Assembly (NCBI GenBank): GCA_049322355.1
Contig: JBMORG010000003.1
Coordinates: 44,025 to 108,024 of the forward strand
Direction of reading: 5' to 3'
DNA length: 64,000 bases
Origin: 0-14-0-80-60-11 sp049322355
Lineage (GTDB): Bacteria > Desulfobacterota > Desulfobaccia > Desulfobaccales > 0-14-0-80-60-11
Shown here: positions 1 to 8,368 of the stretch, piece by piece
How positions within the stretch are numbered: the first letter of the stretch is position 1
How the letters are laid out: each line of letters starts with the position of its first letter
Notes under the pieces: model-generated
The model's input: only the letters and a program-made list of their open reading frames with translations
What the model was told of the DNA's origin: nothing
The model's database searches: none
Position numbers and translations under genes: made by a program

Positions 1-157
1 TCACCAAATGGTGAAAAATTTCCTCGGCCGCCTTCTCCAGACTTTGTTGCCGGTTCGGGGCTAAACTATGCTCCCCGGCCCACTTCCGGACGTAATCCAT
101 CAACAGCTTAAGATTTTCCTGGCGGTTGCTCAGCGTCAGCCACGAAGAAGTCATCAT
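1..157 (-). CDS. Anti-sigma-type serine kinase, N-terminal part (cut by window edge)
   Basis: Only the first 52 codons are inside the window; the gene runs off the left end. The translation starts MMTSSWLTLSNRQENL and continues with an amphipathic helix ending EKAAEEIFHHLV. This matches the start of RsbW/SpoIIAB-like HATPase domains, where the residues after the first strand lead into the E-x-x-x-N helix. Such proteins phosphorylate anti-sigma antagonists or sequester sigma factors in partner-switching modules. The catalytic N and G boxes are outside the window, so the family call is inference from about 50 residues. It lies 32 bp downstream of queH on the same strand. Confidence 0.5.
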   Translation of the reverse strand, partial: MMTSSWLTLSNRQENLKLLMDYVRKWAGEHSLAPNRQQSLEKAAEEIFHHLV

Positions 158-189
158 GATTATCTTATCGTAAGATGCCAGGCTTAACC

Positions 190-804
190 TTAAGCATTTT
201 TATCAGCCTTGGGCCCGCCATTTTCAAGCCCAGGGGAGTGACTTTTGGATTGGGCCGCCGCCCCGCTGGGACTGGAGGGTTGCAAAAAGCGGTCCCGTTC
301 GCTAAAAATGCAGCCGCAGTATTGTTGACGGTAAAGCCCCATCTCCTTTGACTGTTCTATACCTGTAACCCAACCCTGCCGAAAGTCCTCATAATAAAAC
401 GGCACTCCCACCTCCCGGCCCACTTGGTTCCCTAATTCCTGGATCAACGCATGGTTTTGGAATTTACTATAGAGGAGGGTGGAAGTGAAGGCGTCAAACC
501 TGCCACCGCGTGCCACCCGGGCCGCGGCGGTTAGCCGCAGGTGGTAACAGAACCGGCACCGTTCCCGCTCCCGGAAAACGATGTGCCGCAGAAAGCCTTC
601 CAGATCGTAGCTGCGGTCCCAGATGATGGGGAGTCCGGTTTGGGCGGAGTAGTCTTCCAGGGAAACCAGCCGCCGGGAAAACTCCTGATAGGGATGAATA
701 TTGGGGTTAAAGAAAAAGCCCCGCACCTGGTGGCCCGAATCCGACAGCGCAGTGACCGGATAAATCGTGCAAGGGGCGCAACAGATGTGGAGCAGAATCT
801 TCAT
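190..804 (-). CDS. queH: Epoxyqueuosine reductase QueH
   Basis: This 204-residue protein fits the QueH (DUF208) family, which reduces epoxyqueuosine to queuosine in tRNA and is unrelated to the cobalamin enzyme QueG. The diagnostic cysteines are present: HICCAPC near the start (C8, C9, C12), RCRFCYHLR (C83, C86) and QYCGCIFSE (C163, C165), ligands expected for the Fe-S and metal centres. The last 30 or so residues are Ser/Gly/Pro-rich and look unstructured. The gene begins 3 bp after the sucD stop on the same strand, so the two are very likely cotranscribed, although their functions are unrelated. Confidence 0.93.
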   Translation of the reverse strand: MKILLHICCAPCTIYPVTALSDSGHQVRGFFFNPNIHPYQEFSRRLVSLEDYSAQTGLPIIWDRSYDLEGFLRHIVFRERERCRFCYHLRLTAAARVARGGRFDAFTSTLLYSKFQNHALIQELGNQVGREVGVPFYYEDFRQGWVTGIEQSKEMGLYRQQYCGCIFSERDRFLQPSSPSGAAAQSKSHSPGLENGGPKADKNA

Positions 805-807
805 GGA

Positions 808-1686
808 TCAGACAAGATGGCCCATAACCTGCTTGGCCGTCTGCCCCAATTCCCCGATATTGGTAACCACAGTCACCCCCGCCGCGGTCAGGGCGGCCAT
901 CTTGTCGGCGGCCTTGCCGCTGCCCCCGGAGATAATGGCCCCGGCATGACCCATGCGTTTGCCCGGAGGCGCGGTTTGGCCGGCAATGAAGCTCACCACC
1001 GGTTTGCTCACGTGTTGGGAGATGAAGGCGGCGGCTTCTTCCTCAGCGGTCCCGCCGATCTCCCCGATCATTACGATGCCCTGGGTCTGGGGGTCGGCTT
1101 CGAAAAGCTTCAACATGTCGATGAAGTTGGTGCCGATGATGGGGTCGCCGCCGATGCCCACACAGGTGCTCTGGCCGATGCCCAGCAGGGTAAGCTGATG
1201 CACGGCTTCGTAAGTCAGGGTGCCGCTGCGGGAGACCAGGCCCACGGGGCCCGGCTGGTGGATGTGGCCGGGCATGATGCCCACCTTGGCCTGGCCGGGA
1301 GAGATGATACCCGGGCAGTTGGGGCCAATAAGGCGGCAGTCCGTATCCTTGAGCGCGGCCATAACCCGCACCATGTCCAGGGTGGGAATGCCTTCGGTGA
1401 TGCACACCACTACTTTGATCCCCGCGGCTGCGGACTCCAGGATAGCATCAGCGGCAAAGGCCGGCGGCACAAAGATCAGGGAGGTATTGGTCCCCGTGTC
1501 TTTCACCGCTTGCGCCACGGTGTTGAACACCGGGACCTCGTCCATCTTCTGGCCGCCTTTGCCCGGGGTCACCCCGGCCACCACCTTGGTGCCGTATTCG
1601 GCGCAGGCCCGGGCATGGAAAGAGCCTTCCTTGCCGGTAATGCCCTGCACTACTACGCGAGTATCGTTATTCACCAGAACGCTCAT
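808..1686 (-). CDS. sucD: Succinate-CoA ligase (ADP-forming) alpha subunit
   Basis: The 292 residues match SucD over the full family length. An N-terminal CoA-binding Rossmann domain carries VVVQGITGKEGSFHA and the ligase domain carries the phosphohistidine loop GKRMGHAGAII with active-site His247. With SucC it interconverts succinyl-CoA and succinate with substrate-level phosphorylation of ADP. The nearby GPNCPGIISP and SRSGTLTYE motifs are typical. It is separated from sucC by two envelope-protein genes on the same strand, whereas sucC and sucD normally touch. A ribosome site (AAAGGTGACCC) precedes the ATG. Confidence 0.97.
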   Translation of the reverse strand: MSVLVNNDTRVVVQGITGKEGSFHARACAEYGTKVVAGVTPGKGGQKMDEVPVFNTVAQAVKDTGTNTSLIFVPPAFAADAILESAAAGIKVVVCITEGIPTLDMVRVMAALKDTDCRLIGPNCPGIISPGQAKVGIMPGHIHQPGPVGLVSRSGTLTYEAVHQLTLLGIGQSTCVGIGGDPIIGTNFIDMLKLFEADPQTQGIVMIGEIGGTAEEEAAAFISQHVSKPVVSFIAGQTAPPGKRMGHAGAIISGGSGKAADKMAALTAAGVTVVTNIGELGQTAKQVMGHLV

Positions 1687-1841
1687 GGGTCACCTTTCAT
1701 CCACGTTAATTTCGCTAGGAGGGGGAATCTATTGCATGTCTTCAACGTCAGACCGATTCTCAGGGACGGTCCATAACAGCCGCAGTGAGACTCCACAACC
1801 CTTTGAGTTTCGCATATCTCCCAATCCTGGTCAATTTTTAT

Positions 1842-2357
1842 CTACCGACGGTAGGTTATACACTGCCCTATCGACGAGTTAATCGCGTGGTATGGCCTTG
1901 ATATGGCGTCGGCCAGCCAAATCACCGGGGCGCTCATCCGGGACCGAGGTCCGCCGCCACGCCCGCGTCCACCTCCCCGCTCCTGCATATCCGGGGTGAT
2001 CAGGAAGGGAAAGTAGATCAGCAAGAGGCTGAGGACCAGAAAGACCACGGCGATTTTGATACGGACCCCGGCATTGGGAATCAAGCGCTGGAACAGGCCT
2101 AAAATCTGCTGCCAATGGAGGATGATATGGATTACCAGCAAGATCAGGAGGGCAAAGGCCAGGTAGAGGTGGATGTCGCCCCAATCGTGCCGGTCCCACC
2201 CCAGCCAGGAGAACTCCAGGTTGCGGCCGTATTTGGCCCAGACGTCCCGGCGGGGAGGCAGGATATACTTCATCAGGAACCCCAGACCGGCCATGGCCAT
2301 CAGGCACAGAAACATCATGACGTCGATGACGAAGTTTAGTTTTGGTTTATCCATCAC
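1842..2357 (-). CDS. DUF4405-type membrane protein with putative haem-binding histidines
   Basis: This 171-residue membrane protein has three clear hydrophobic helices (about residues 10-30, 62-82 and 99-120). Histidines lie at the second helix (DRHDWGDIHLYL and VIHIILHW: H57, H63, H77, H81). This resembles DUF4405, a cytochrome b561-like family thought to bind haem in the inner membrane; haem binding here is inference. Residues from about 126 are a Gly/Arg-rich linker (ERGGGRGRGGGPRSR) and an uninformative tail that may be non-conserved. The gene lies between sucC and sucD on the same strand, 137 bp after the preceding gene. Confidence 0.7.
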   Translation of the reverse strand: MMDKPKLNFVIDVMMFLCLMAMAGLGFLMKYILPPRRDVWAKYGRNLEFSWLGWDRHDWGDIHLYLAFALLILLVIHIILHWQQILGLFQRLIPNAGVRIKIAVVFLVLSLLLIYFPFLITPDMQERGGGRGRGGGPRSRMSAPVIWLADAISRPYHAINSSIGQCITYRR

Positions 2358-2494
2358 AAAACCTCTTCAGGCAAAAAAAAGGGAGGCGGCAATTGGCCGA
2401 CTGGAATGAAAATTAGCGAAGGGTGAAGTCAGGCTAAACTGCCACCGGTCTATCCGGCAGACACCTGAAAGAGGAAGTCTGCACCACCAAGGGA

Positions 2495-2935
2495 TCACTG
2501 TTTACTCTTCCCCCGGCCGCTCCAGAATGGCGTGCCATCGGGTTCCCGCAGCTTTAAGACCTGATCCCCTTTTTTAATTTCCGCGGCCAGGATCACCGGT
2601 TGGCCTTCCCAGGTAATTTTGGAGCCGGTCACCTGGATTTTATCCAGGTTATTGACCTGAACCGGCAGCTTATCAACGTAGAGGTCGGGGCCCAAAAAGA
2701 TGGTGACTTTGTCAGTTTCGGTCTTCAAGGTCAGATAAATCAGTCGAGGCAATCCTTTTTGCGTTGCCGGCGGGGTTTTAGCGATGACTATCCCGGAGAC
2801 GGTGACCACGGTGTCAGGGTTATACAGGCCGCTGGGGCCACCCCCCGTTTTGGGGCCGGCCTGGCCCCAGGAAGAGGTTGCCAGCGCCAGGCTGAGAAGA
2901 CTGAGAACCACGAGGAGCCGCAATGGCCTGATCAT
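2495..2935 (-). CDS. Small exported protein, probable OB-fold
   Basis: The 146-residue protein has an N-terminal signal peptide (MIRPLRLLVVLSLLSLALATS, cleavage probably after SSWGQA). The mature part contains VVTVSGIVIAKTPP, a run of alternating strands, and KIQVTGSKITWEGQPVILA. This pattern (a V-x-V-x-G start, then x-V-x-G-S) is seen in periplasmic OB-fold proteins, but no function can be assigned. It sits between sucC and the DUF4405 membrane protein and could be its periplasmic partner; that is inference from adjacency only. Confidence 0.65.
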   Translation of the reverse strand: MIRPLRLLVVLSLLSLALATSSWGQAGPKTGGGPSGLYNPDTVVTVSGIVIAKTPPATQKGLPRLIYLTLKTETDKVTIFLGPDLYVDKLPVQVNNLDKIQVTGSKITWEGQPVILAAEIKKGDQVLKLREPDGTPFWSGRGKSKQ

Positions 2936-3042
2936 AGAGTCTGCTCCGTTTCCGAAGGTTGTCTCACCCCCCGGCTTAACCTGCCCTGCAAATTCATAGT
3001 TTTACTAACTAAAAACCAAAAATGAAAAACTATCAACTGTTC

Positions 3043-4203
3043 TTAACCCACCAGGGCTGCCACTTTCTTTGCCGCGTCCAGCATATCGGTGGCCACAGTG
3101 AAGGTGAGGCCGGATTGGTCCAGGATCTCCCGGCCCATTTCCACATTGGTGCCTTCCAGGCGCACGATGATGGGCACCTTGACCTGCACCTGCTTGACCG
3201 CCTCCACCACGCCGTTGGCCAAAACGTCACACCGCAGGATGCCGCCGAAGATGTTGATGAGCACCCCTTTGACGTTGGGGTCGCCCAGGATGATGCGGAA
3301 GCCGTTGGCTACCATTTCGGCAGAAGCGCCCCCGCCCACGTCCAGGAAATTGGCCGGTTCGGCCCCGGCGGCTTTAATCAGGTCCATGGTGGCCATAGCC
3401 AGCCCGGCCCCGTTTACCATGGCCCCGACGTTACCGGTGAGGCGGATGTAGTTGAGGTGGTGCTTCCGGGCCTCGTGCTCCAGGGGGTCCATTTCATCGG
3501 GATCTTCCAACCCCGCCAGATCGTGATGGCGAAACATGGCATTGTCGTCCAGATTGATCTTGGCGTCCAGGGCCAGCATAGCCCTGCCCTTGGTGACCAC
3601 CAGGGGGTTGATTTCGGCCAGGGAGCAATCCAGGGTAGTGAACATGCGATAGAGGTTTTCAATGAAGGTGGTAGCCGGACGAATGAGGGTGGGGTTGAGG
3701 CCGATGCCGAAGGCCAGGTTGCGGGCCTGGTAGGGAAAAAATCCCGCGGCCGGGTTCACGGCCTCTTTAAAGATCAACTCCGGGGTGCGGGCCGCTACTT
3801 CTTCGATCTCCATGCCGCCTTCGGCGCTCATCATGATGACCGGCCGTTCCGTAGACCGGTCCACCACCATGCCCAGATAAAGCTCCTGGGCGATTTCCTG
3901 GGCCTGTTCCACCAGCACTTTATTGACCAGCTTGCCTTCGGGGCCGGTCTGGGGGGTGATAAGGGTCATGCCCAGGATCTGGTCGGCCACCTTCTCCACC
4001 TCTTCCAAGGTGGTGGCCGTCTTGATACCTCCGCCTTTACCCCGGCCTCCGGCGTGGATTTGGGCTTTGACTACAAAAGGGCCTTCCGCCAGTTGTTCTG
4101 CGACCTGGCGGGCCTCCCTGGAGGTAGTGGCCACATCGCCCTGGGGAACTGGCACGTTAAATTTTTTCAGCAAGTCCTTGGCCTGGTATTCATGTATCTT
4201 CAT
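3043..4203 (-). CDS. sucC: Succinate-CoA ligase (ADP-forming) beta subunit
   Basis: A protein of 386 residues, the usual SucC length. The start MKIHEYQAKDLLKKFNVPVP is canonical. An N-terminal ATP-grasp domain has AQIHAGGRGKGGG as the nucleotide loop, ALDAKINLDDNA supplies the metal-binding Asn and Asp, and the C-terminal CoA-ligase domain has FGGILRCDVLANGV, which contributes to the active site with SucD. It works as the nucleotide-binding half of succinyl-CoA synthetase in the oxidative or reverse TCA route. An AAAGGATAATCCC leader places a ribosome site ahead of the ATG. Confidence 0.97.
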   Translation of the reverse strand: MKIHEYQAKDLLKKFNVPVPQGDVATTSREARQVAEQLAEGPFVVKAQIHAGGRGKGGGIKTATTLEEVEKVADQILGMTLITPQTGPEGKLVNKVLVEQAQEIAQELYLGMVVDRSTERPVIMMSAEGGMEIEEVAARTPELIFKEAVNPAAGFFPYQARNLAFGIGLNPTLIRPATTFIENLYRMFTTLDCSLAEINPLVVTKGRAMLALDAKINLDDNAMFRHHDLAGLEDPDEMDPLEHEARKHHLNYIRLTGNVGAMVNGAGLAMATMDLIKAAGAEPANFLDVGGGASAEMVANGFRIILGDPNVKGVLINIFGGILRCDVLANGVVEAVKQVQVKVPIIVRLEGTNVEMGREILDQSGLTFTVATDMLDAAKKVAALVG

Positions 4204-4334
4204 GGGATTATCCTTTTCGGGTGATTTCTTCAGGAAGGCATTTTCTATTACTTAAACCAGCCAGGAACGTTTATCAACGAGAAATCGCCCGGCGTGAGAT
4301 TTATCTCCAGGCTCCAAAGTAAACCCGGCTGGCA

Positions 4335-5060
4335 TCAGAGATTGAAGTTAAGGGTATAGACCTGGCCGGTATTCTGGTCCTGGAGTTGCAGGCGCAGGGT
4401 CTGGGGTTGGCCCGCCTCCCGGGGGAAGAGGATGAGGCCGTAAGCCAGTTCTCCGGGCTTGATGGGCAGGTTTTTTAAGTCGTGGCGGGTGAGGTCTTCG
4501 GTGATGGCCCGGGGAACCTGGGTGTCGCTGCCCCCTGTCATGCCGCCCAGGATGCCGCCCCCGATGGCGCCGGTGGTGGCGCCCCGCATGGCGTATTCCC
4601 CGGCGCGGCCGCCGCTGGCCACCCCCACCGCGGCGCCGATGAGGGCCCCGGTGGCCGCACCCAGTAAGGCTCCCTGGGCCAAGCCCTTCACCCCTTCCTT
4701 GAGTTGGACCCCACGGGCTATGCGATCATAAGCCTCGGCTTCGGACAGAACCGGAAAAATCTCCTGTTTCTGATTCACCAGAAAGGTCTGGGTGGGTACG
4801 ATGATCAGGATTTGGGTGCCGCGATTGTCGAAACTCACCTGCATCGGCAGAAGACCAGCGCCAATGATGTCAAACCCAAAGGCCGCCTTGGCTTCTTCTT
4901 GATTGGCCCAAACCCGGGCTCCCACATAAGTGTCGGCCACCCGCTGCACATTGGCGTAAGCCTCCGGCAGTTTAAAAGGGGTGACGGTGGGTTGGTAGGT
5001 TGAGCACCCCAGCCAGACGAGGGATGACAGCAAGCAGATTATGGCGGCGATGCGGGGCAT
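4335..5060 (-). CDS. Glycine-zipper outer-membrane-type lipoprotein
   Basis: The 241-residue protein begins with a lipoprotein signal peptide whose lipobox ends LVWLGC (lipidated Cys19). Residues about 127-180 form a glycine zipper (GALLGAATGALIGAAVG, then GAIGGGILGGMTGG), a motif that inserts into or packs against membranes, as in Slp/YMGG-type lipoproteins. The C-terminal part is a beta-rich domain (ELAYGLILFPREAG, LRLQLQDQNTGQ). Function is unknown. It stands alone between sucC and the YmdB gene on the same strand, with the palindromic repeat at 5121-5226 just upstream. Confidence 0.75.
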   Translation of the reverse strand: MPRIAAIICLLSSLVWLGCSTYQPTVTPFKLPEAYANVQRVADTYVGARVWANQEEAKAAFGFDIIGAGLLPMQVSFDNRGTQILIIVPTQTFLVNQKQEIFPVLSEAEAYDRIARGVQLKEGVKGLAQGALLGAATGALIGAAVGVASGGRAGEYAMRGATTGAIGGGILGGMTGGSDTQVPRAITEDLTRHDLKNLPIKPGELAYGLILFPREAGQPQTLRLQLQDQNTGQVYTLNFNL

Positions 5061-5120
5061 AAGGGTTTCCTGCCTTGTTGGTGTTAGGTTTCTTAGATGT
5101 ACTTAGAATTTGACCCATAA

Positions 5121-5226
5121 TTCCCCCCTCCCCTGGTGGTAGGGGGTTAGAGGTGGGGTGAATAAGACAACGGAATCAGCAGAATAGCTCCCCCCCCACC
5201 CTAACCGTCCCCCATCAAAGGGGTGT
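5121..5226. repeat. C/G-rich interspersed palindromic repeat (family B)
   Basis: Two oppositely oriented C-rich arms (a CCCTCCCCTGGTGGTAGGG half and a CCACCCTAACCGTCCCCC half) are separated by about 35 bp. The AT-rich flanks TACTTAGAATT and GAATTAAGTA are roughly inverted. Related arms recur at 22231-22299, 29378-29480, 29621-29655 and 62520-62625. Confidence 0.7.
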
Positions 5227-5244
5227 GAATTAAGTAATTCAGAC

Positions 5245-6024
5245 TTACTTCAGGGGCATCAACAGCCGGTTGATTTCCCGGCAGCGGCCCGTGGAGTCAA
5301 TCTTCAGCACCAGCCCCTGGAGTTGGATATTTTGAGTGGCCACTTTGAAGGGGTGGGGGCGCTGGGTCAAAAAGCGCGCCTGGATGATCTCCCGATTCAT
5401 GCCGATGACGGAATCCACCGGGCCGGTCATGCCGGCATCGCTGATATAACCGGTGCCGTCCGGCAAAATGCGCTCGTCCGCGGTCTGGACATGGGTATGG
5501 GTCCCCACCACTGCGCTTACCCGGCCATCCAGATACCATCCCATGGCCTGTTTTTCGCTGGTGGCCTCGGCGTGCATGTCCACCAGAATGACCTTCGCTT
5601 CCGTGGGCAGGGTGTCCAGAAGGCGGTCCACGGTGCGAAAGGGGCACTCCAGGGAGTTCATGAAGACCCGGCCTTCCAGGTTGATGATGGCGGCAGGTTC
5701 ACCTGTGGCGGTCTCCACCAGAGTAAGCCCCCGTCCTGGGGTCTCGGGCGGGTAATTGGCGGGCCGCAGCAGGCGGTCGGTGTCCTCCAGGTAGGGCAGG
5801 ATCTCCTTGTGTTTCCAGATATGATTGCCGCTGGTGAGGACATCCACCCCTTGGCTCAGCAACTGGTCGGCCACCTGGGGAGTAATGCCGATGCCGCCGG
5901 AGGCGTTTTCGCCATTGGCCACTACCAAGTCAATAAAATGATGGTCCACGGCCCGGGGCAGCAATTCGGTCACCGCCCGCCGTCCCGGAGCTCCCACGAT
6001 ATCGCCGATGAATAGGATATTCAT
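5245..6024 (-). CDS. YmdB-family metallophosphoesterase (TIGR00282)
   Basis: A 259-residue calcineurin-like phosphoesterase of the YmdB/TIGR00282 family; characterised members cleave 2',3'-cyclic nucleotides and bind RNase Y-dependent pathways in Bacillus. Dinuclear metal-site motifs are in order: FIGDIVGAPGR, ANGENASGGIGI, TSGNHIWKH, VDMHAEATSEKQAMG and GTHTHVQTADERIL. It lies 14 bp downstream of rny on the same strand, an arrangement common in bacteria, which supports a joint role in RNA turnover. Family membership is direct from motifs; the substrate here is inference. Confidence 0.93.
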   Translation of the reverse strand: MNILFIGDIVGAPGRRAVTELLPRAVDHHFIDLVVANGENASGGIGITPQVADQLLSQGVDVLTSGNHIWKHKEILPYLEDTDRLLRPANYPPETPGRGLTLVETATGEPAAIINLEGRVFMNSLECPFRTVDRLLDTLPTEAKVILVDMHAEATSEKQAMGWYLDGRVSAVVGTHTHVQTADERILPDGTGYISDAGMTGPVDSVIGMNREIIQARFLTQRPHPFKVATQNIQLQGLVLKIDSTGRCREINRLLMPLK

Positions 6025-6038
6025 GAAATCACAGAGCC

Positions 6039-7598
6039 TTAGCGGGCATATTCCACCGACCGGGTTTCCCGGATGACGGTGACCTTGATTTGGCCAGGGT
6101 AGGTAAGGTCCTGCTCAATTTTCTTGGCAACTTCCCGGCTGAGGAGAACCGCCTCCTCGTCGTTGACCTTCTCGCTCTCCACGATGAGCCGGATCTCCCT
6201 CCCCGCCTGAATGGCGTAGGATTTGCTGATGCCGCCGAAAGACAGGGCCACCCGTTCCAGGTCTTCCAGACGTTTGACATAGGTTTCCAGCATCTCCCGC
6301 CGGGCGCCGGGCCGGGCTCCCGAGAGGGTGTCGGCGGCTTGCACCAGCACTGCCAGGATGTTTTCGGGCGGGATATCTTCATGGTGGGCGGCGACGGCAT
6401 GAACCACTTTGGGTGATTCACCGTGGCGTTTGGCCAGATCGGCGCCGATGAGGGCGTGGACGCCTTCGGCCTCCTGGTCCACGGCCTTGCCGATATCATG
6501 GAGCAAACCGGCCCGCTTGGCATGCTTGACGTTGAGCCCCAGTTCCGCAGCCATGATGCCGCAGAGATAGCAGACCTCTACGGAATGCTGCAAAACGTTT
6601 TGGGCGTAGCTGGTGCGGAACTTCAGTTTGCCCAGAAGTTTGACCAGCTCGGGATGAAGTCCGTGGACCCCGGCATCGAAGGCTGCCTCTTCGCCCGCCT
6701 CCCGGATATTGACTTCCAACTCCTGGGTGACCTTGTCCACGATTTCTTCGATGCGGCCGGGGTGGATACGGCCGTCGGAGATGAGGCGGTCCAGGCTGCG
6801 CCGGGCCACCTCCCGGCGCACCGGGTTAAAGGCGCTCAAGATGACGGCTTCCGGGGTGTCGTCAATGATAATGTCCACCCCGGTAGCGGCTTCCAGGGCG
6901 CGGATGTTGCGGCCCTCCCGGCCGATGATGCGCCCTTTCATCTCTTCATTGGGCAGGGCTACCACCGAGACGGTTTGCTCCGCCACGTAGTCCGAGGCGT
7001 AGCGCTTGATGGCGAGGCCAATAATTTCCTTAGCCTTGCGGTCGGCGTGCTCCCGGGCCTCGGTCTCGATGCGCTTCACCATCCGGGCGGCATCGGCCCG
7101 GACTTCCCGTTCCATGGATTTGAGGAGATGGTCCTTGGCTTCCACGGCGCTCATGCCGGCAAGTTGCTCCAGGCGGGCATTCTGCTCATCAATGAGGTGT
7201 TGGTAGCGCTCGGTCTGAGTTTTGAGGTCCTCTTCCTGTTTGGCCAACAACTTGTGCTTCTTGATGAGTTCGTTGTCCCGTTCATCCGCCAGGGCGATTT
7301 TCTTTTCCAGATGTTCCTCTTTCTGAAGGAGGCGACGCTCCAGTTGATTGAGTTCGTGGCGGCGTTCCTGGGTTTCCTTCTCGAAGTCCATCTTCATTTG
7401 CAGAAGGTGGTCTTTGGCCTGGAGCTTGGCTTCTTTCTTGAGGGTTTCGGCATCTTTGCGGGCTTCATCCAGGATTTTTTTCCCCAGAGCTTCCAGGGAC
7501 TTTTGGTGGCTGTCCATCACATGCTTGCGATAGAAAAAACCACCCAGGAAGCCAAGGCCCAGCAGGATAACCTCTACGAAAAAATGTAACAGGGTCAT
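6039..7598 (-). CDS. rny: Ribonuclease Y
   Basis: This 519-residue protein has the full RNase Y architecture: one N-terminal transmembrane helix (FFVEVILLGLGFLGGFFY), a long charged coiled coil to about residue 170, a KH RNA-binding domain (GRIIGREGRNIRALEAATG) and an HD hydrolase domain with the metal-binding LLHDIGKAVDQE and VHAVAAHHEDIPPE. It is a membrane-anchored endoribonuclease that starts mRNA decay. It is followed at 14 bp by the YmdB-type gene. The upstream region is an unusually structured 460-bp stretch described separately. Confidence 0.97.
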   Translation of the reverse strand: MTLLHFFVEVILLGLGFLGGFFYRKHVMDSHQKSLEALGKKILDEARKDAETLKKEAKLQAKDHLLQMKMDFEKETQERRHELNQLERRLLQKEEHLEKKIALADERDNELIKKHKLLAKQEEDLKTQTERYQHLIDEQNARLEQLAGMSAVEAKDHLLKSMEREVRADAARMVKRIETEAREHADRKAKEIIGLAIKRYASDYVAEQTVSVVALPNEEMKGRIIGREGRNIRALEAATGVDIIIDDTPEAVILSAFNPVRREVARRSLDRLISDGRIHPGRIEEIVDKVTQELEVNIREAGEEAAFDAGVHGLHPELVKLLGKLKFRTSYAQNVLQHSVEVCYLCGIMAAELGLNVKHAKRAGLLHDIGKAVDQEAEGVHALIGADLAKRHGESPKVVHAVAAHHEDIPPENILAVLVQAADTLSGARPGARREMLETYVKRLEDLERVALSFGGISKSYAIQAGREIRLIVESEKVNDEEAVLLSREVAKKIEQDLTYPGQIKVTVIRETRSVEYAR

Positions 7599-8057
7599 GT
7601 AAGTCCCCTTAGACGCAATGGTAGTACTAGCGGTGGTACACGTCCCGGCATACGGGACAGAGCAGGTTGCGAACTATCAAACCTTAGAGAGGTCGAAGCG
7701 GCAGGCGGTGGCGGTAAGCCACAATGACATCTTTTGGGGCGGAATAGGATGAACGGCACTGCCGGTGATTAATCACCGGTAACAAATCAATTCTGACAAC
7801 ACTAACAAGGCTTCCAACAAATTAGCACTGCGGTGAACTTGGCCACCAATTTAAATGGTGACGCTTACCTATATTCATAAGTATCTCAGGCCATAACCCG
7901 GGATTGTGCATTTGTAACCGATTTTCCACCTGGGTCAATATTTCTGACCGGTGCGTCGTCATCCTCCGCCCGGAGTAATTTCTGCCGTGAATTCCTCGCC
8001 CCGGGTCATTTGGCCCGGGCCGCCATGCCTCTCAAAGTCGAATTTGTCCCGGTGCAT
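7599..8057. other. Structured 460-bp intergenic region; possible 6S RNA site
   Basis: No convincing protein gene. On the minus strand the region carries several hairpins: CACCGGTCA...TGACC(CA)GGTG around 7930-7955, CACCA...TGGTG near 7845-7860, a perfect 18-bp palindrome CCGGTGATTAATCACCGG at 7762-7779, and GTCCCG...CGGGAC near 7643-7660. A long-range pair GGTAAGC/GCTTACC encloses about 140 nt. In many proteobacteria the 6S RNA gene lies just downstream of zapA, exactly this position and strand, but I could not fit the 6S consensus bulge by eye, so the identity is open. Confidence 0.3.
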
Positions 8058-8363
8058 TCAAGGCCCCGGGAAAAGCGACGAATTACTTGCCTCCAATATT
8101 TGGATTAACTGTCTGGAACGTTTTTGGATTTCCGAGTGGAGCTGCTGATAATCCTCCTTGCTTTCCAGGCACTCATATGCCAGGTTCAATGCCGCCAGGA
8201 TCGCCAGGTCACTCAAGGGCCTGGTGGGAAAGGCCCGCTGCAATTCACGCAGCTGGCTGTCCACCTCCCGGGCCACGGCGTGCAGGCTCTCCGGAGCCAT
8301 GCTTCCCTTTAACGTAAAGGTGCGGCCCAATATTTCCACGGTCACCGGCGTGGTCTCCTGCAC
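8058..8363 (-). CDS. zapA: Cell division protein ZapA
   Basis: The 101-residue protein begins with a beta hairpin TPVTVEILGRTFTLKG, followed by HAVAREVDSQLRELQ and a helical dimerisation region ILAALNLAYECLESKEDYQQ, the standard ZapA layout. ZapA bundles FtsZ filaments at the division ring. It starts 5 bp after the stop of the ZapB-like coiled-coil gene on the same strand, so the pair is probably translated from one mRNA. Confidence 0.92.
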   Translation of the reverse strand: MQETTPVTVEILGRTFTLKGSMAPESLHAVAREVDSQLRELQRAFPTRPLSDLAILAALNLAYECLESKEDYQQLHSEIQKRSRQLIQILEASNSSLFPGP

Positions 8364-8368
8364 AGGAT

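Noticed and set aside
541..1776. 411-codon plus-strand frame opposite sucD and queH
   Set aside because: His/Gly/Ala-rich shadow translation of the GC-rich genes on the other strand; no family match or ribosome site.
3022..4224. 400-codon plus-strand frame opposite sucC
   Set aside because: Shadow of sucC; the sucC protein has all expected motifs.
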